This document shows, piece by piece, positions 15,854 through 24,077 of a stretch of 38,819 nucleotides of DNA. The notes beneath the pieces are model-generated. The model did no database searches, had not been told where the DNA came from, and saw nothing but the letters and a program-made list of their open reading frames with translations. Made by a program: the position numbers and the translations under genes. Source of the stretch: Sphingobacterium faecale (GTDB lineage: Bacteria > Bacteroidota > Bacteroidia > Sphingobacteriales > Sphingobacteriaceae); assembly GCF_016746095.1 (NCBI RefSeq), contig NZ_JAERTY010000018.1, positions 1 through 38,819 of the forward strand. Reading direction: 5' to 3'. Numbering within the stretch: the stretch's first letter is position 1; the number at the start of each line of letters is the position of its first letter.

Positions 15854-18800
15854 ATGCAAAAAAAAAGACAGAGTAATTATAATCTTAACCTCTCTCAAAT
15901 CATGCGAATATCATTTATGTTCTGCACCTTGCTATGCACGACATGCATCGTTCTAGCCAGCAATAAAAGTTATGGACAAAAAGAACTGGACCGCACAATT
16001 CAGGTAAACTTTAAGAGCGTAAGTTTAAAGACTGTACTCGAAGAGCTACAAACGCGCTATCAGATACCAATAGCCTATAGCAATAGTGAGAGCTATCTCG
16101 ATTCAAAAGTCAACTACTCCGGCAAGAAAAAAGCCAAAGATGTATTAAATGAAATTTTAAAGGTGCATAACATGACTTATGAGCTACGTCATGATTATGT
16201 GCGCCTCATTAGCAATAAAGAGCCGGCAGTTCGAGGCCATCAAGCCACGCAGCATTTATTAACCGGTTATATTACTAATGACAATGGACAACCTCTACAG
16301 GGAGTCACCGTAACTGTAAAAGACAAAAGTAGTTTAAAGACCACGACCGATTTTAATGGAAGATTTGTCCTCAATGTCCCCAACGGGTCTACCATCGTAG
16401 CATCACTGATGGGGCATATCACTCAGGAGATATTGGTAGGCAACGAAAAAGACATACATATAAAACTAGAAGAAGATCTAGCGGGTATTGAGGAAGTCGT
16501 GATTGTCGGTTATGGTGTGCAGAAGAAGGAGAGCAATGTAGGCTCTCAAGCGACGATCAAACGGCAAGAGCTCAAAGTACCTGTCGCCAATCTTTCTACG
16601 GCTATTGCAGGACGTCTTGCAGGAGTCGTCGCTACACAGCGGGGTGGAGGTCCTGGGTCAGGTGGGGCTGATCTATTCGTTCGCGGTATTGCTACTTTCT
16701 CCTCTTCGCCACAAAAACCTTTGTTGGTCGTCGATGGTGTTCCTGACAGAGAGATCGACAATATTGACCCTGAGGACATCGAGAGCTTTACGGTTTTAAA
16801 AGATGCAACAGCCACTGCGGTCTATGGTACCCGTGGGGCCAATGGTGTCATCATCATCAATACGCGTCGCGGTAAAGCCGGTAAAGCGGTTATTACAGCC
16901 GAGGCCAACCAAGGAATTGTAGGATTTACCTATCTTCCCAAATTCGTGGATGCTCCTACCTATATGAAATTGTATAACGAAGGTATCATGATGCGAGGCC
17001 GGCCGCAGACTGAAGGCTATGCGGACGAAATCATTGCCAAGCATGCTTCTGGAGAGGATCCGGACCTCTACCCTAATGTCAACTGGTACGATGTTCTTTT
17101 TAAGGATTATGGAAACAATAACCGTCTAAATCTCAATATGTCAGGAGGTGCAGATATTGCTCAATATTATCTGTCTGTGGGATATTATGGAGAGGTCGGA
17201 CAGTTTAAGACTGATGATATTGAAACATTCAATGCCAAGCTGAAACAGGACCGCTTCAACTTCACGAGCAATACAAATATCAATCTGACAAAAACGACTA
17301 AAGTAGACTTTGGTCTGAACGGCTATATCACTAATCTGAACCGTCCCGCTTATGGGATCAATGATTTATTCGTTTTGGCGACAGCCTCTGCTCCCCATGT
17401 TATACCGGCGAGGTTCTCTAACGGGCAGTGGCCACAGGTCAAAGGCCTCCTCCAATCTCCATATATGGCTTTAACCCAGAGTGGAGTCAACAACCGCTAT
17501 GATAATGCCATCCGTTCCAACCTAAGAGTAACGCAAGAGTTGGGTAGTATTACGGAGGGCCTGCGTGTATCCGGCATGTTTGCTTTTGATGTCAATTCGC
17601 AAAATTCACTCAACCGTGAGCGGACTTTACAGACCTATTTTGCAACTGGTAGAGATGCCGACGGTGAGCTTATGACCGAGATCAGCAGTGAAGGTTCACA
17701 GGATCTACGCTATAGTTTAAGCCGATATGGTGACCGACGCTTCTATGGCGAGGCTTCTGTAAACTACAATCGTACATTTGCCAACAAACATGAGGTCGGC
17801 GGCTTATTCTTATTCAACCAGTCTGATTACATTGATGCTACGTATCGGGTAAATAATTATACTGCGGCGATCCCTTATCGTCAACGTAACTTTGTAGGCA
17901 GGGGGACTTACGGGTATGACAGTAGATACCTTGCTGAGGCCAACTTTTCCTATTCCGGATCAGACAATTTCGCTCCGGCCAATCGATACGGTTTCTTCCC
18001 TTCGATCGGTGTAGGATGGATAGCTTCGAATGAGCAATTCTTCTCAGATTTAAAGAATACTATTTCCCATCTGAAATTTCGTTATTCCTACGGTGTCTCC
18101 GGTAATGCAGCGGTAAATGATCCTAACAATCGCTTTCTTTATCTCAATCGCTTTGCACGGGAAAGCACAGAATATGCTATAGGTGATCCTGGATCGCAGC
18201 GCACTTATAAAGGCTATAACGAATCCCAAATCGGAGGTAATGTACGCTGGGAATCTTCCTATCGCCATAACCTAGGAATAGAAATCAATTTTTTCAATAA
18301 CGAACTTTCTTTAATTACAGAACTTTTTAAAGAAGACCGGAGTGGCATATTAATGCGAGACCTTACAGTACCTTACGCTTCGGGATATACCACCGGCAAC
18401 CTTCCCTTCATGAACATCGGCAAAACCAGTAACAAAGGGATTGATCTCACTCTAGAGTGGAATAAAAAATTCAAGAATGATTCATTTATTATGGCGCGCG
18501 GTACATTCAACTACAATACCAATCTCGTCGTCCAGGATAACTTACCCCCATTCCAATATCCATGGCAGGACCGCGAGGGGCATCGTATCAGTCAGCGATT
18601 CGGCTATATTGCTGAGGGACTCTTCAAATCTGAAGAAGAACTGGCCATCTCCCCCAGACAGGATGGCGATGTACGGGTAGGTGACATCAAATACAAGGAT
18701 CTCAATGGGGATGGTGTTATAAATGCATCCGACACCTACGCCATCGGCTATGGGGATACCCCATTGATCATTTATGGAATAACCTTAGCCGGTGGGTATA

Positions 18801-19258
18801 AAGGTTTTGATTTTAGTATGTTTTTTCAGGGCGCTGGCATGGTTGATCTAAATATGTCTTCGGGATATGGTATCACTCCGTTTCCGACGGGTGCCACATA
18901 TGGCAACTTGTATGAATCAATATTAGACAGATGGGATCCTGAAAATCCGGACAAAAAGACCTTATATCCTAGACTATCTACCAGCCAACATGTTACGACC
19001 AACTACCAGTCTAGTAGCTGGTGGATAAAACGTTCAGACTATCTGCGATTGAAGCAAGCTGAAATAGGGTATAATTTTACGGACAAGGCTTTGTTAAAGC
19101 GGTTAGCTATTCAAAAATTAAGGATTTTTACCAATGGAACCAACCTGTTTACCATTTCCGACTGGAAGCTCTGGGACCCCGAGCTAGGCGATGGTCGTGG
19201 AGTGGTATATCCAAATACCCGTGTATTTAACCTAGGGCTAAGAATTAATTTTCAATAA
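15854..19258 (+). CDS. SusC-family TonB-dependent transducer with STN domain (system 2)
   Basis: This is an outer-membrane transporter of 1134 aa from ATG 15854, the start that gives a normal MQKKRQ... signal peptide; the frame is open from an ATG at 15803. An STN domain (TIQVNFKSVSLKTVLEELQT onward, ~50-120) is followed by a carboxypeptidase-regulatory-like domain (LTGYITNDNGQPLQGVTVTV), a TonB-box-like EEVVIVGYG, and the plug with LKDATATAVYGTRGANGVII. The barrel ends in NLGLRINFQ, with the usual terminal aromatic pattern. The STN domain predicts signalling to the FecR at 14679. SusD follows after 5 bp. The protein differs from the other SusCs here (VYGTRGANG, not IWGARAANG), so it belongs to another subgroup. 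Confidence 0.92.
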   Translation: MQKKRQSNYNLNLSQIMRISFMFCTLLCTTCIVLASNKSYGQKELDRTIQVNFKSVSLKTVLEELQTRYQIPIAYSNSESYLDSKVNYSGKKKAKDVLNEILKVHNMTYELRHDYVRLISNKEPAVRGHQATQHLLTGYITNDNGQPLQGVTVTVKDKSSLKTTTDFNGRFVLNVPNGSTIVASLMGHITQEILVGNEKDIHIKLEEDLAGIEEVVIVGYGVQKKESNVGSQATIKRQELKVPVANLSTAIAGRLAGVVATQRGGGPGSGGADLFVRGIATFSSSPQKPLLVVDGVPDREIDNIDPEDIESFTVLKDATATAVYGTRGANGVIIINTRRGKAGKAVITAEANQGIVGFTYLPKFVDAPTYMKLYNEGIMMRGRPQTEGYADEIIAKHASGEDPDLYPNVNWYDVLFKDYGNNNRLNLNMSGGADIAQYYLSVGYYGEVGQFKTDDIETFNAKLKQDRFNFTSNTNINLTKTTKVDFGLNGYITNLNRPAYGINDLFVLATASAPHVIPARFSNGQWPQVKGLLQSPYMALTQSGVNNRYDNAIRSNLRVTQELGSITEGLRVSGMFAFDVNSQNSLNRERTLQTYFATGRDADGELMTEISSEGSQDLRYSLSRYGDRRFYGEASVNYNRTFANKHEVGGLFLFNQSDYIDATYRVNNYTAAIPYRQRNFVGRGTYGYDSRYLAEANFSYSGSDNFAPANRYGFFPSIGVGWIASNEQFFSDLKNTISHLKFRYSYGVSGNAAVNDPNNRFLYLNRFARESTEYAIGDPGSQRTYKGYNESQIGGNVRWESSYRHNLGIEINFFNNELSLITELFKEDRSGILMRDLTVPYASGYTTGNLPFMNIGKTSNKGIDLTLEWNKKFKNDSFIMARGTFNYNTNLVVQDNLPPFQYPWQDREGHRISQRFGYIAEGLFKSEEELAISPRQDGDVRVGDIKYKDLNGDGVINASDTYAIGYGDTPLIIYGITLAGGYKGFDFSMFFQGAGMVDLNMSSGYGITPFPTGATYGNLYESILDRWDPENPDKKTLYPRLSTSQHVTTNYQSSSWWIKRSDYLRLKQAEIGYNFTDKALLKRLAIQKLRIFTNGTNLFTISDWKLWDPELGDGRGVVYPNTRVFNLGLRINFQ

Positions 19259-19263
19259 TCACC

Positions 19264-21102
19264 ATGAACAAGAGCATAAAACTATATACTGGAATCTTTT
19301 TGACTGCCGCCATCATGACGCAGTCTGCATGTAAAAAGAATTTTTTTGATACCCAACCGGACAACGAGCTCAACATCGAGTCTATCTTTACCAACCGTAA
19401 TCAGACGGAGCAGTACTGGGGTGGTTTATTCACAGCCGTACCCGACGTATGGAATCAACCATTCGGAGAACTATGGTCTGCAGTAACAGACGAATGTGAT
19501 ATGTCTAACCAGACAGCGACAACAATCGACGCCATGAATAACGGTGCCATCAATTCGACAACAACGACCAACCTAACCACTGCCCAGTACTATCCCAAAA
19601 TACGTCAATGCGGCATTTTCTTAGACAATATCGATAAGAATAAAGAGTTGCTAAATACAGCCTCAGGCGCATATGAGGTGGCTCGGATGAAGTCTGAAGC
19701 CAGGTTCCTGCGCGCCTTCTATTATTGGCGTATTATGCAGATCCATGGACCTATCTCTATACTTCCGGAAGACACCAAACTGCCTACTGATAATTACCAG
19801 ATCCCAAGAGCAACTGTCGACCAAGCAGTGGACTGGCTATTGAGTGAGCTGGATAAGGCTGCAACGGATCTACCGGAAGAAATCTTTCAATCCGGTACGA
19901 CTACAGCCGATCCCACACAGACAGGACGTATCAACCGGATGATCGTAGAAGCGCTCAAATCGCGGATATTACTTTATCATGCATCGCCTCTCTATAACGG
20001 TAATAAAGATTATGCAGGTTTCAAAAACTTAGACGGCACTGTATTGTTCAACCAAACCTATGAAGCCTCTCGCTGGACTAAAGCAGCTAACGCTGCCAAG
20101 TCTGCCATCGATATGGCGGAGCGTAATGGCAAAGGGCTTTATCAAGTCTCTGATGCTGATCCTTTTCGCGCAGCTTTCTTGTCCTCTAGAAACCTCTACT
20201 GGGATGGCTGGCGTAAAGAAGGGATCTGGATGAGACCCACATCAGGAACCCGCAGCTGGGAATCACGGACTGCCCCCCGATCCATAGCGGGTACTGCATT
20301 CAGTTATATGGGAGTTACCCAAGAATTCGTTGACGGTTTCAGAATGGCCTCAGGTTTGTCCATTGAGCAAGATCCTTCCTATAAGGAAAGTGGCTTCACT
20401 AACGCAGGCAACGAATACTATGTAGCCGGAACCAGCAAAATGTACGAAGGCCGAGAACCACGCTTTTATGCATTTGTCACTTTCAACGGATCCATGATCC
20501 CAGGAGCAGCCAAAGCTGGTATGACACGGGTCGAGTTTTATAACACTGGTAATTCGGGTAAAGCCGGAGCGCCCAGAGACTGGTCCAAGACGGGATACAC
20601 CATCCGTAAGAATATACATCCCACATTTAGCATGACTCCTGCCGTTAATGTAGCCCGTCCTGCTATGTTCATCCGTCTGGCAGAGCTTTATCTGAATTAT
20701 GCAGAAGCACTTAATGAATCTGACCCTAATCATCCGGATATACTAAAATATCTAAACGCTATACGCCAGCGTGGTGGTATTCCAGCTATTGCGCCGGGGA
20801 CATTATCACAGGAACAAATGCGTGAAGCGATCCGCAAAGAACGCCAGATCGAGCTGGCATTTGAAAACCACCGCTATTTCGATGTACGCCGTTGGAAAAT
20901 AGCAGATAAACCGGGATACTACCAGGGTGGTACCTATACGGGGATGGACGTCTCTAAAGGAAGTACCCTCAGCGACGTAGGCTTCCATACGCGTACCCCA
21001 GCTGTACGCAGGGCGCCCTGGAACAATCGTTTTTATTTCCTACCCCTATTACAAAGTGAGATGGATCGAAACAAACAATTAGTACAACTACCTGGATATT
21101 AA
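19264..21102 (+). CDS. SusD/RagB-family lipoprotein (system 2)
   Basis: This 612-aa surface lipoprotein is the substrate-binding partner of the SusC just upstream (5 bp). The signal ends in a lipobox (MTQSAC, C23), followed by KKNFFDTQPDNELN, typical of the family. TPR-like helices include MKSEARFLRAFYYWRIMQIH. The C-terminal RagB/SusD region is clear: MFIRLAELYLNYAEALNESD and IRKERQIELAFENHRYFDVR. It is larger than the SusD proteins of systems 1 and 3 (456 and 442 aa), in line with a different substrate class. Confidence 0.93.
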   Translation: MNKSIKLYTGIFLTAAIMTQSACKKNFFDTQPDNELNIESIFTNRNQTEQYWGGLFTAVPDVWNQPFGELWSAVTDECDMSNQTATTIDAMNNGAINSTTTTNLTTAQYYPKIRQCGIFLDNIDKNKELLNTASGAYEVARMKSEARFLRAFYYWRIMQIHGPISILPEDTKLPTDNYQIPRATVDQAVDWLLSELDKAATDLPEEIFQSGTTTADPTQTGRINRMIVEALKSRILLYHASPLYNGNKDYAGFKNLDGTVLFNQTYEASRWTKAANAAKSAIDMAERNGKGLYQVSDADPFRAAFLSSRNLYWDGWRKEGIWMRPTSGTRSWESRTAPRSIAGTAFSYMGVTQEFVDGFRMASGLSIEQDPSYKESGFTNAGNEYYVAGTSKMYEGREPRFYAFVTFNGSMIPGAAKAGMTRVEFYNTGNSGKAGAPRDWSKTGYTIRKNIHPTFSMTPAVNVARPAMFIRLAELYLNYAEALNESDPNHPDILKYLNAIRQRGGIPAIAPGTLSQEQMREAIRKERQIELAFENHRYFDVRRWKIADKPGYYQGGTYTGMDVSKGSTLSDVGFHTRTPAVRRAPWNNRFYFLPLLQSEMDRNKQLVQLPGY

Positions 21103-21113
21103 GATTTAGAATC

Positions 21114-22346
21114 ATGATAAAATATTTTTCAATACTATATACCCTACTCATTTTTACAATCCTCAGTGCTTGTAAACAAGAGCCCGACACATCCTATGCC
21201 GAGAACTATAGAGCTGTCTATATGGCCAAATCGGCAGATCTGCAGACTTTTGTGTTCCAGAAATCTGCCGGCACCGATAAAATATTTGTAGGTGCCAATT
21301 ACGGTGGGATCGATCGTGCCCCGGAGGATATCCGTGTGAAGTTTGAAGTTGACCAGTCTCTTGTTGATGATTATAATAATTATTACGGGACTGACTATCT
21401 CCCTCTCCCTTCCGGAAATATTGATTTTTCTCAAAAAGAGGCTCTAATCAAAACCGGTGATATTCAGACTGAAGCCCTTCCTGTAGCAATCAATTTCACA
21501 GGCTTGGCTACATTTACGAATTATCTTTTACCGGTTAAGATCAGTTCGGTATCTGGCAGCGTTGCATTGAAGGAAAATCTAAAAACCACCTACTTCCGTA
21601 TCGAAGTACGTAGTACACCTGTGCAGGTCAAAATCATGGCACTAGGAAAAGGAGGAACTAACAATGATATGGACAAATTGGCCCAGATCATACAAGGATC
21701 GGAGGCAGATATCGTTGTCATCCGTGAAATAGATAAAAATACAACGAGAAGTGGCGCAGCAAACGATTGGCCTGCTATACTTGAGCAGAAGCTCGGTGGC
21801 GATTTCAACACCATATTTGCTCCCTCTATACTCGCTTATCAAGGTGGACAATACGGAATGGCTGTCTACAGCAAATTTCCTATTTCGAATGAACAGACGT
21901 ACCGATTAGTTGCCAACGGTGCAAACCAGGGCGACAATTCTGAGCGGGGACCATTTACAGTAATGGATCTCGATGTACAAGGTGAAAAGCTTCAATTTGC
22001 AGCCGTTCACACCAATGCTAATGCTACCGCCAGAGCTACACAACTCGGCGAGATGCTAGCTATCCTGGGAAATGACGACGGTAAGCCTTCTATTTTAGCG
22101 GGTAATATGAACGCCAATCCGAACGGAGGAGATTCCTACGCCGCACTAGCAGGTATAGGTTTTCAATCGGCATGTTTACCCTGCCAACCTAACTTTTCGG
22201 CCTCTAATCCTACCTCTTGGTCGGATATGGTTCTGACTAGGGGTACAGGACGCTTTAGTGTCATCTCCCATACCGTGGGCAATGGACAACAAACCGTAGG
22301 GGGGACTCATCTACCCATATTTACGACGTTAAACGTTTACTTTTAA
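21114..22346 (+). CDS. Lipoprotein with DUF1735-like and degenerate EEP domain
   Basis: The 410-aa product is a lipoprotein (LSAC, C20). Residues ~25-165 look like the DUF1735 beta-sandwich often found on SusCD-linked binding proteins. Residues ~170-410 have the endonuclease/exonuclease/phosphatase (EEP) fold. E205 of the metal-binding REID is kept, but the other catalytic motifs have changed: the first Asn motif (normally SYN) is ALGKGG, the GDxN motif reads AGNMNA (Asp to Asn331), and the final SDH reads GTH (Asp to Thr398, H399 kept). It is probably inactive or altered in activity, perhaps a substrate-binding protein. The next gene encodes an EEP protein with all these residues intact. Confidence 0.75.
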   Translation: MIKYFSILYTLLIFTILSACKQEPDTSYAENYRAVYMAKSADLQTFVFQKSAGTDKIFVGANYGGIDRAPEDIRVKFEVDQSLVDDYNNYYGTDYLPLPSGNIDFSQKEALIKTGDIQTEALPVAINFTGLATFTNYLLPVKISSVSGSVALKENLKTTYFRIEVRSTPVQVKIMALGKGGTNNDMDKLAQIIQGSEADIVVIREIDKNTTRSGAANDWPAILEQKLGGDFNTIFAPSILAYQGGQYGMAVYSKFPISNEQTYRLVANGANQGDNSERGPFTVMDLDVQGEKLQFAAVHTNANATARATQLGEMLAILGNDDGKPSILAGNMNANPNGGDSYAALAGIGFQSACLPCQPNFSASNPTSWSDMVLTRGTGRFSVISHTVGNGQQTVGGTHLPIFTTLNVYF

Positions 22347-22354
22347 CACATTAG

Positions 22355-22381
22355 ATCGGGAGGAGTGACGTTCCTCCCGAT
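22355..22381 (+). terminator. Hairpin between the two EEP genes
   Basis: ATCGGGAGGA (22355-22364) and TCCTCCCGAT (22372-22381) form a perfect 10-bp stem with a 7-base loop, 9 bases after the stop of the first EEP gene. Only GTTTATA follows, so it may attenuate or protect transcript ends more than terminate fully. Confidence 0.6.
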
Positions 22382-22438
22382 GTTTATATGTTAACAAAAG
22401 ATAAATTATAATTAGATTAAGAGCTATAAACAAATAAT

Positions 22439-23290
22439 ATGATGAAAAGATACGCAATGACCATTTTGGCTTATATGACTACCTTCGGACTAACCTTTAC
22501 TGCATGTGGTTCCAAAGAGAGCGGACCGGATGCACCCATTGACCCCACTCCACCGGTAAGCAAAGATGTTACGGTTAAAGTCATGAGTTACAATCTATGG
22601 GCTTCCCGACCAGGCAATCTACAGCCTCAAAATATGATTGAGATGGCCGAAGTTATCAAGCGGGCCGATCCTGATTTGGTAGCCCTGCAAGAAGTAGACA
22701 AGCTCACCAAAAGAAACCCAATTGATGTCACCAAGGAGTTGGCAGAACGTACCGGAATGAAATACTATTTTTTTGCTAAAGCGATGGATCATAACGGCGG
22801 GGAATACGGTGAAGCCATTCTTTCCAAATTACCTTTTAAAGAGACCAAAGCATACAGCTTAGGTTTTCTTCCTGAATATCCAAACAGTGAGCCCCGCGCC
22901 ATTGCGATGGTAACCGTAGAAAAAGAAGGTAAAGAGTTTCACTTCGTAGGCACCCATTTGGATCATCTTGAGATTAATGGAAACCGTGATAAACAGGCCA
23001 AAGACATTGTAGATATTTTTAAAACATTTACCAAACCCGTTATTCTAGGCGGAGATCTTAATTCTCTTCCGGACTCGGAAGCAATACGTATTCTACGTGG
23101 GCATTTTACCTTAGGCTGTCTCAATAATAATTGTGCTTTCACCTTTCCAGCCACTAATCCAAACCGCACGATAGATTATTTAATGTATGCCCCATCCAGC
23201 GCTATTTCAGTTCAGTCCTATCAAGCGTACACCTGGGCGGGATCGGCTTCAGACCATCTACCCGTATTAGCTACTTTTACATTAAAGTAA
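22439..23290 (+). CDS. EEP-superfamily phosphodiesterase/phosphatase lipoprotein
   Basis: This 283-aa lipoprotein (TACG, C23) belongs to the endonuclease/exonuclease/phosphatase superfamily, which includes sphingomyelinases, inositol-phosphate phosphatases and nucleases. All hallmark residues are present: N52 (MSYNLW), E85 (LQEVD), H173 (GTHLDH), D206 and N208 (GGDLNS), D246 (IDYLMY) and D272-H273 (SDHLPVLATF). It should hydrolyse a phosphodiester or phosphomonoester with Mg2+ at the cell surface or periplasm. The preceding gene encodes a related protein with broken catalytic motifs. The GTG/ATG doublet (ATGATG) leaves the start ambiguous by one codon. Confidence 0.85.
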   Translation: MMKRYAMTILAYMTTFGLTFTACGSKESGPDAPIDPTPPVSKDVTVKVMSYNLWASRPGNLQPQNMIEMAEVIKRADPDLVALQEVDKLTKRNPIDVTKELAERTGMKYYFFAKAMDHNGGEYGEAILSKLPFKETKAYSLGFLPEYPNSEPRAIAMVTVEKEGKEFHFVGTHLDHLEINGNRDKQAKDIVDIFKTFTKPVILGGDLNSLPDSEAIRILRGHFTLGCLNNNCAFTFPATNPNRTIDYLMYAPSSAISVQSYQAYTWAGSASDHLPVLATFTLK

Positions 23291-23321
23291 AACGGCGTAT
23301 TATGTTCTCCTATTTTTATCC

Positions 23322-24056
23322 ATGATACTTAATCCACTTCAACTTGTAGTATCCATAGCCCTTTGGGTCTTGTACGCTACTCCTCAAAAGATTGTAGCTG
23401 CACCCAGAGACAGTATTTCGACCACGCGGCCTGTTACGCAGAATCGGGATTCTACGGTCTATAACTGGAGAGAAAGACATGATCAAGTGATCGCACTGAA
23501 CCGACAACGCCCACCTAAAGTCGTGTTTATCGGCAACTCGATTCTGCACTATTGGAGCGGCGAACCTGTGTCCCCCATCCGGCGGGGAGAGGACGCATGG
23601 GATCAATATTTCAAAAAGAAAGATGTCAGAAATTTAGGATTTGGCTACGATAGAATCGAAAATATGCTTTGGCGCGTTCAAAACGGCGAGCTCGAAGGAT
23701 TTTCTGCTTCACATATAATCCTCCTTGCCGGCACGAATAATCTTTCTGTAAATACAGACACGGAGATTGTAAAAGGTATAGAAGTATTAGTCCAGGAAAT
23801 AAAACGACGACAGACTAAAGCTAAAATAATACTGCTGGGCATACTTCCCAGGAAGGGTTACGAATCCCGCATATCATTATTGAACGATAAAATCGCAAAA
23901 GTGGCTCCCAAACTGCAAATACTATACGCGGATACGGGGTCTATGTTTCTTAGATCCAACGGTAAGATCAATGAGTCACTATTCAGTGATGGCGTACACC
24001 CCAATACCATTGGCTATAATCTACTCGCTCCATTTATAAATAACTATATTAAATAA
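23322..24056 (+). CDS. SGNH/GDSL-family hydrolase, exported
   Basis: This 244-aa esterase has a signal-like N-terminus (LQLVVSIALWVLYATPQKIVAA) and the SGNH blocks: block I VFIGNSILHY (S73 as nucleophile, GNS replacing GDS), block II with NLGFGYDRIENMLW, block III LLAGTNNL (N139/N140), and block V SDGVHPNTIGY (D223, H226). The arrangement resembles PAF-acetylhydrolase-like and acetyl-xylan/sialate O-acetylesterase GDSL proteins. It should remove acyl or acetyl esters. It sits 31 bp after the EEP gene and 21 bp before the glycosidase gene, so it probably works on the same substrate. Confidence 0.85.
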   Translation: MILNPLQLVVSIALWVLYATPQKIVAAPRDSISTTRPVTQNRDSTVYNWRERHDQVIALNRQRPPKVVFIGNSILHYWSGEPVSPIRRGEDAWDQYFKKKDVRNLGFGYDRIENMLWRVQNGELEGFSASHIILLAGTNNLSVNTDTEIVKGIEVLVQEIKRRQTKAKIILLGILPRKGYESRISLLNDKIAKVAPKLQILYADTGSMFLRSNGKINESLFSDGVHPNTIGYNLLAPFINNYIK

Positions 24057-24077
24057 GATATCAAATTTAATCTTATC

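Noticed and set aside
20350..20733. 127-codon ORF antisense to the system 2 SusD gene
   Set aside because: It lies wholly inside a clear SusD gene; several similar antisense frames inside the SusC and SusD genes are by-products of their codon use.
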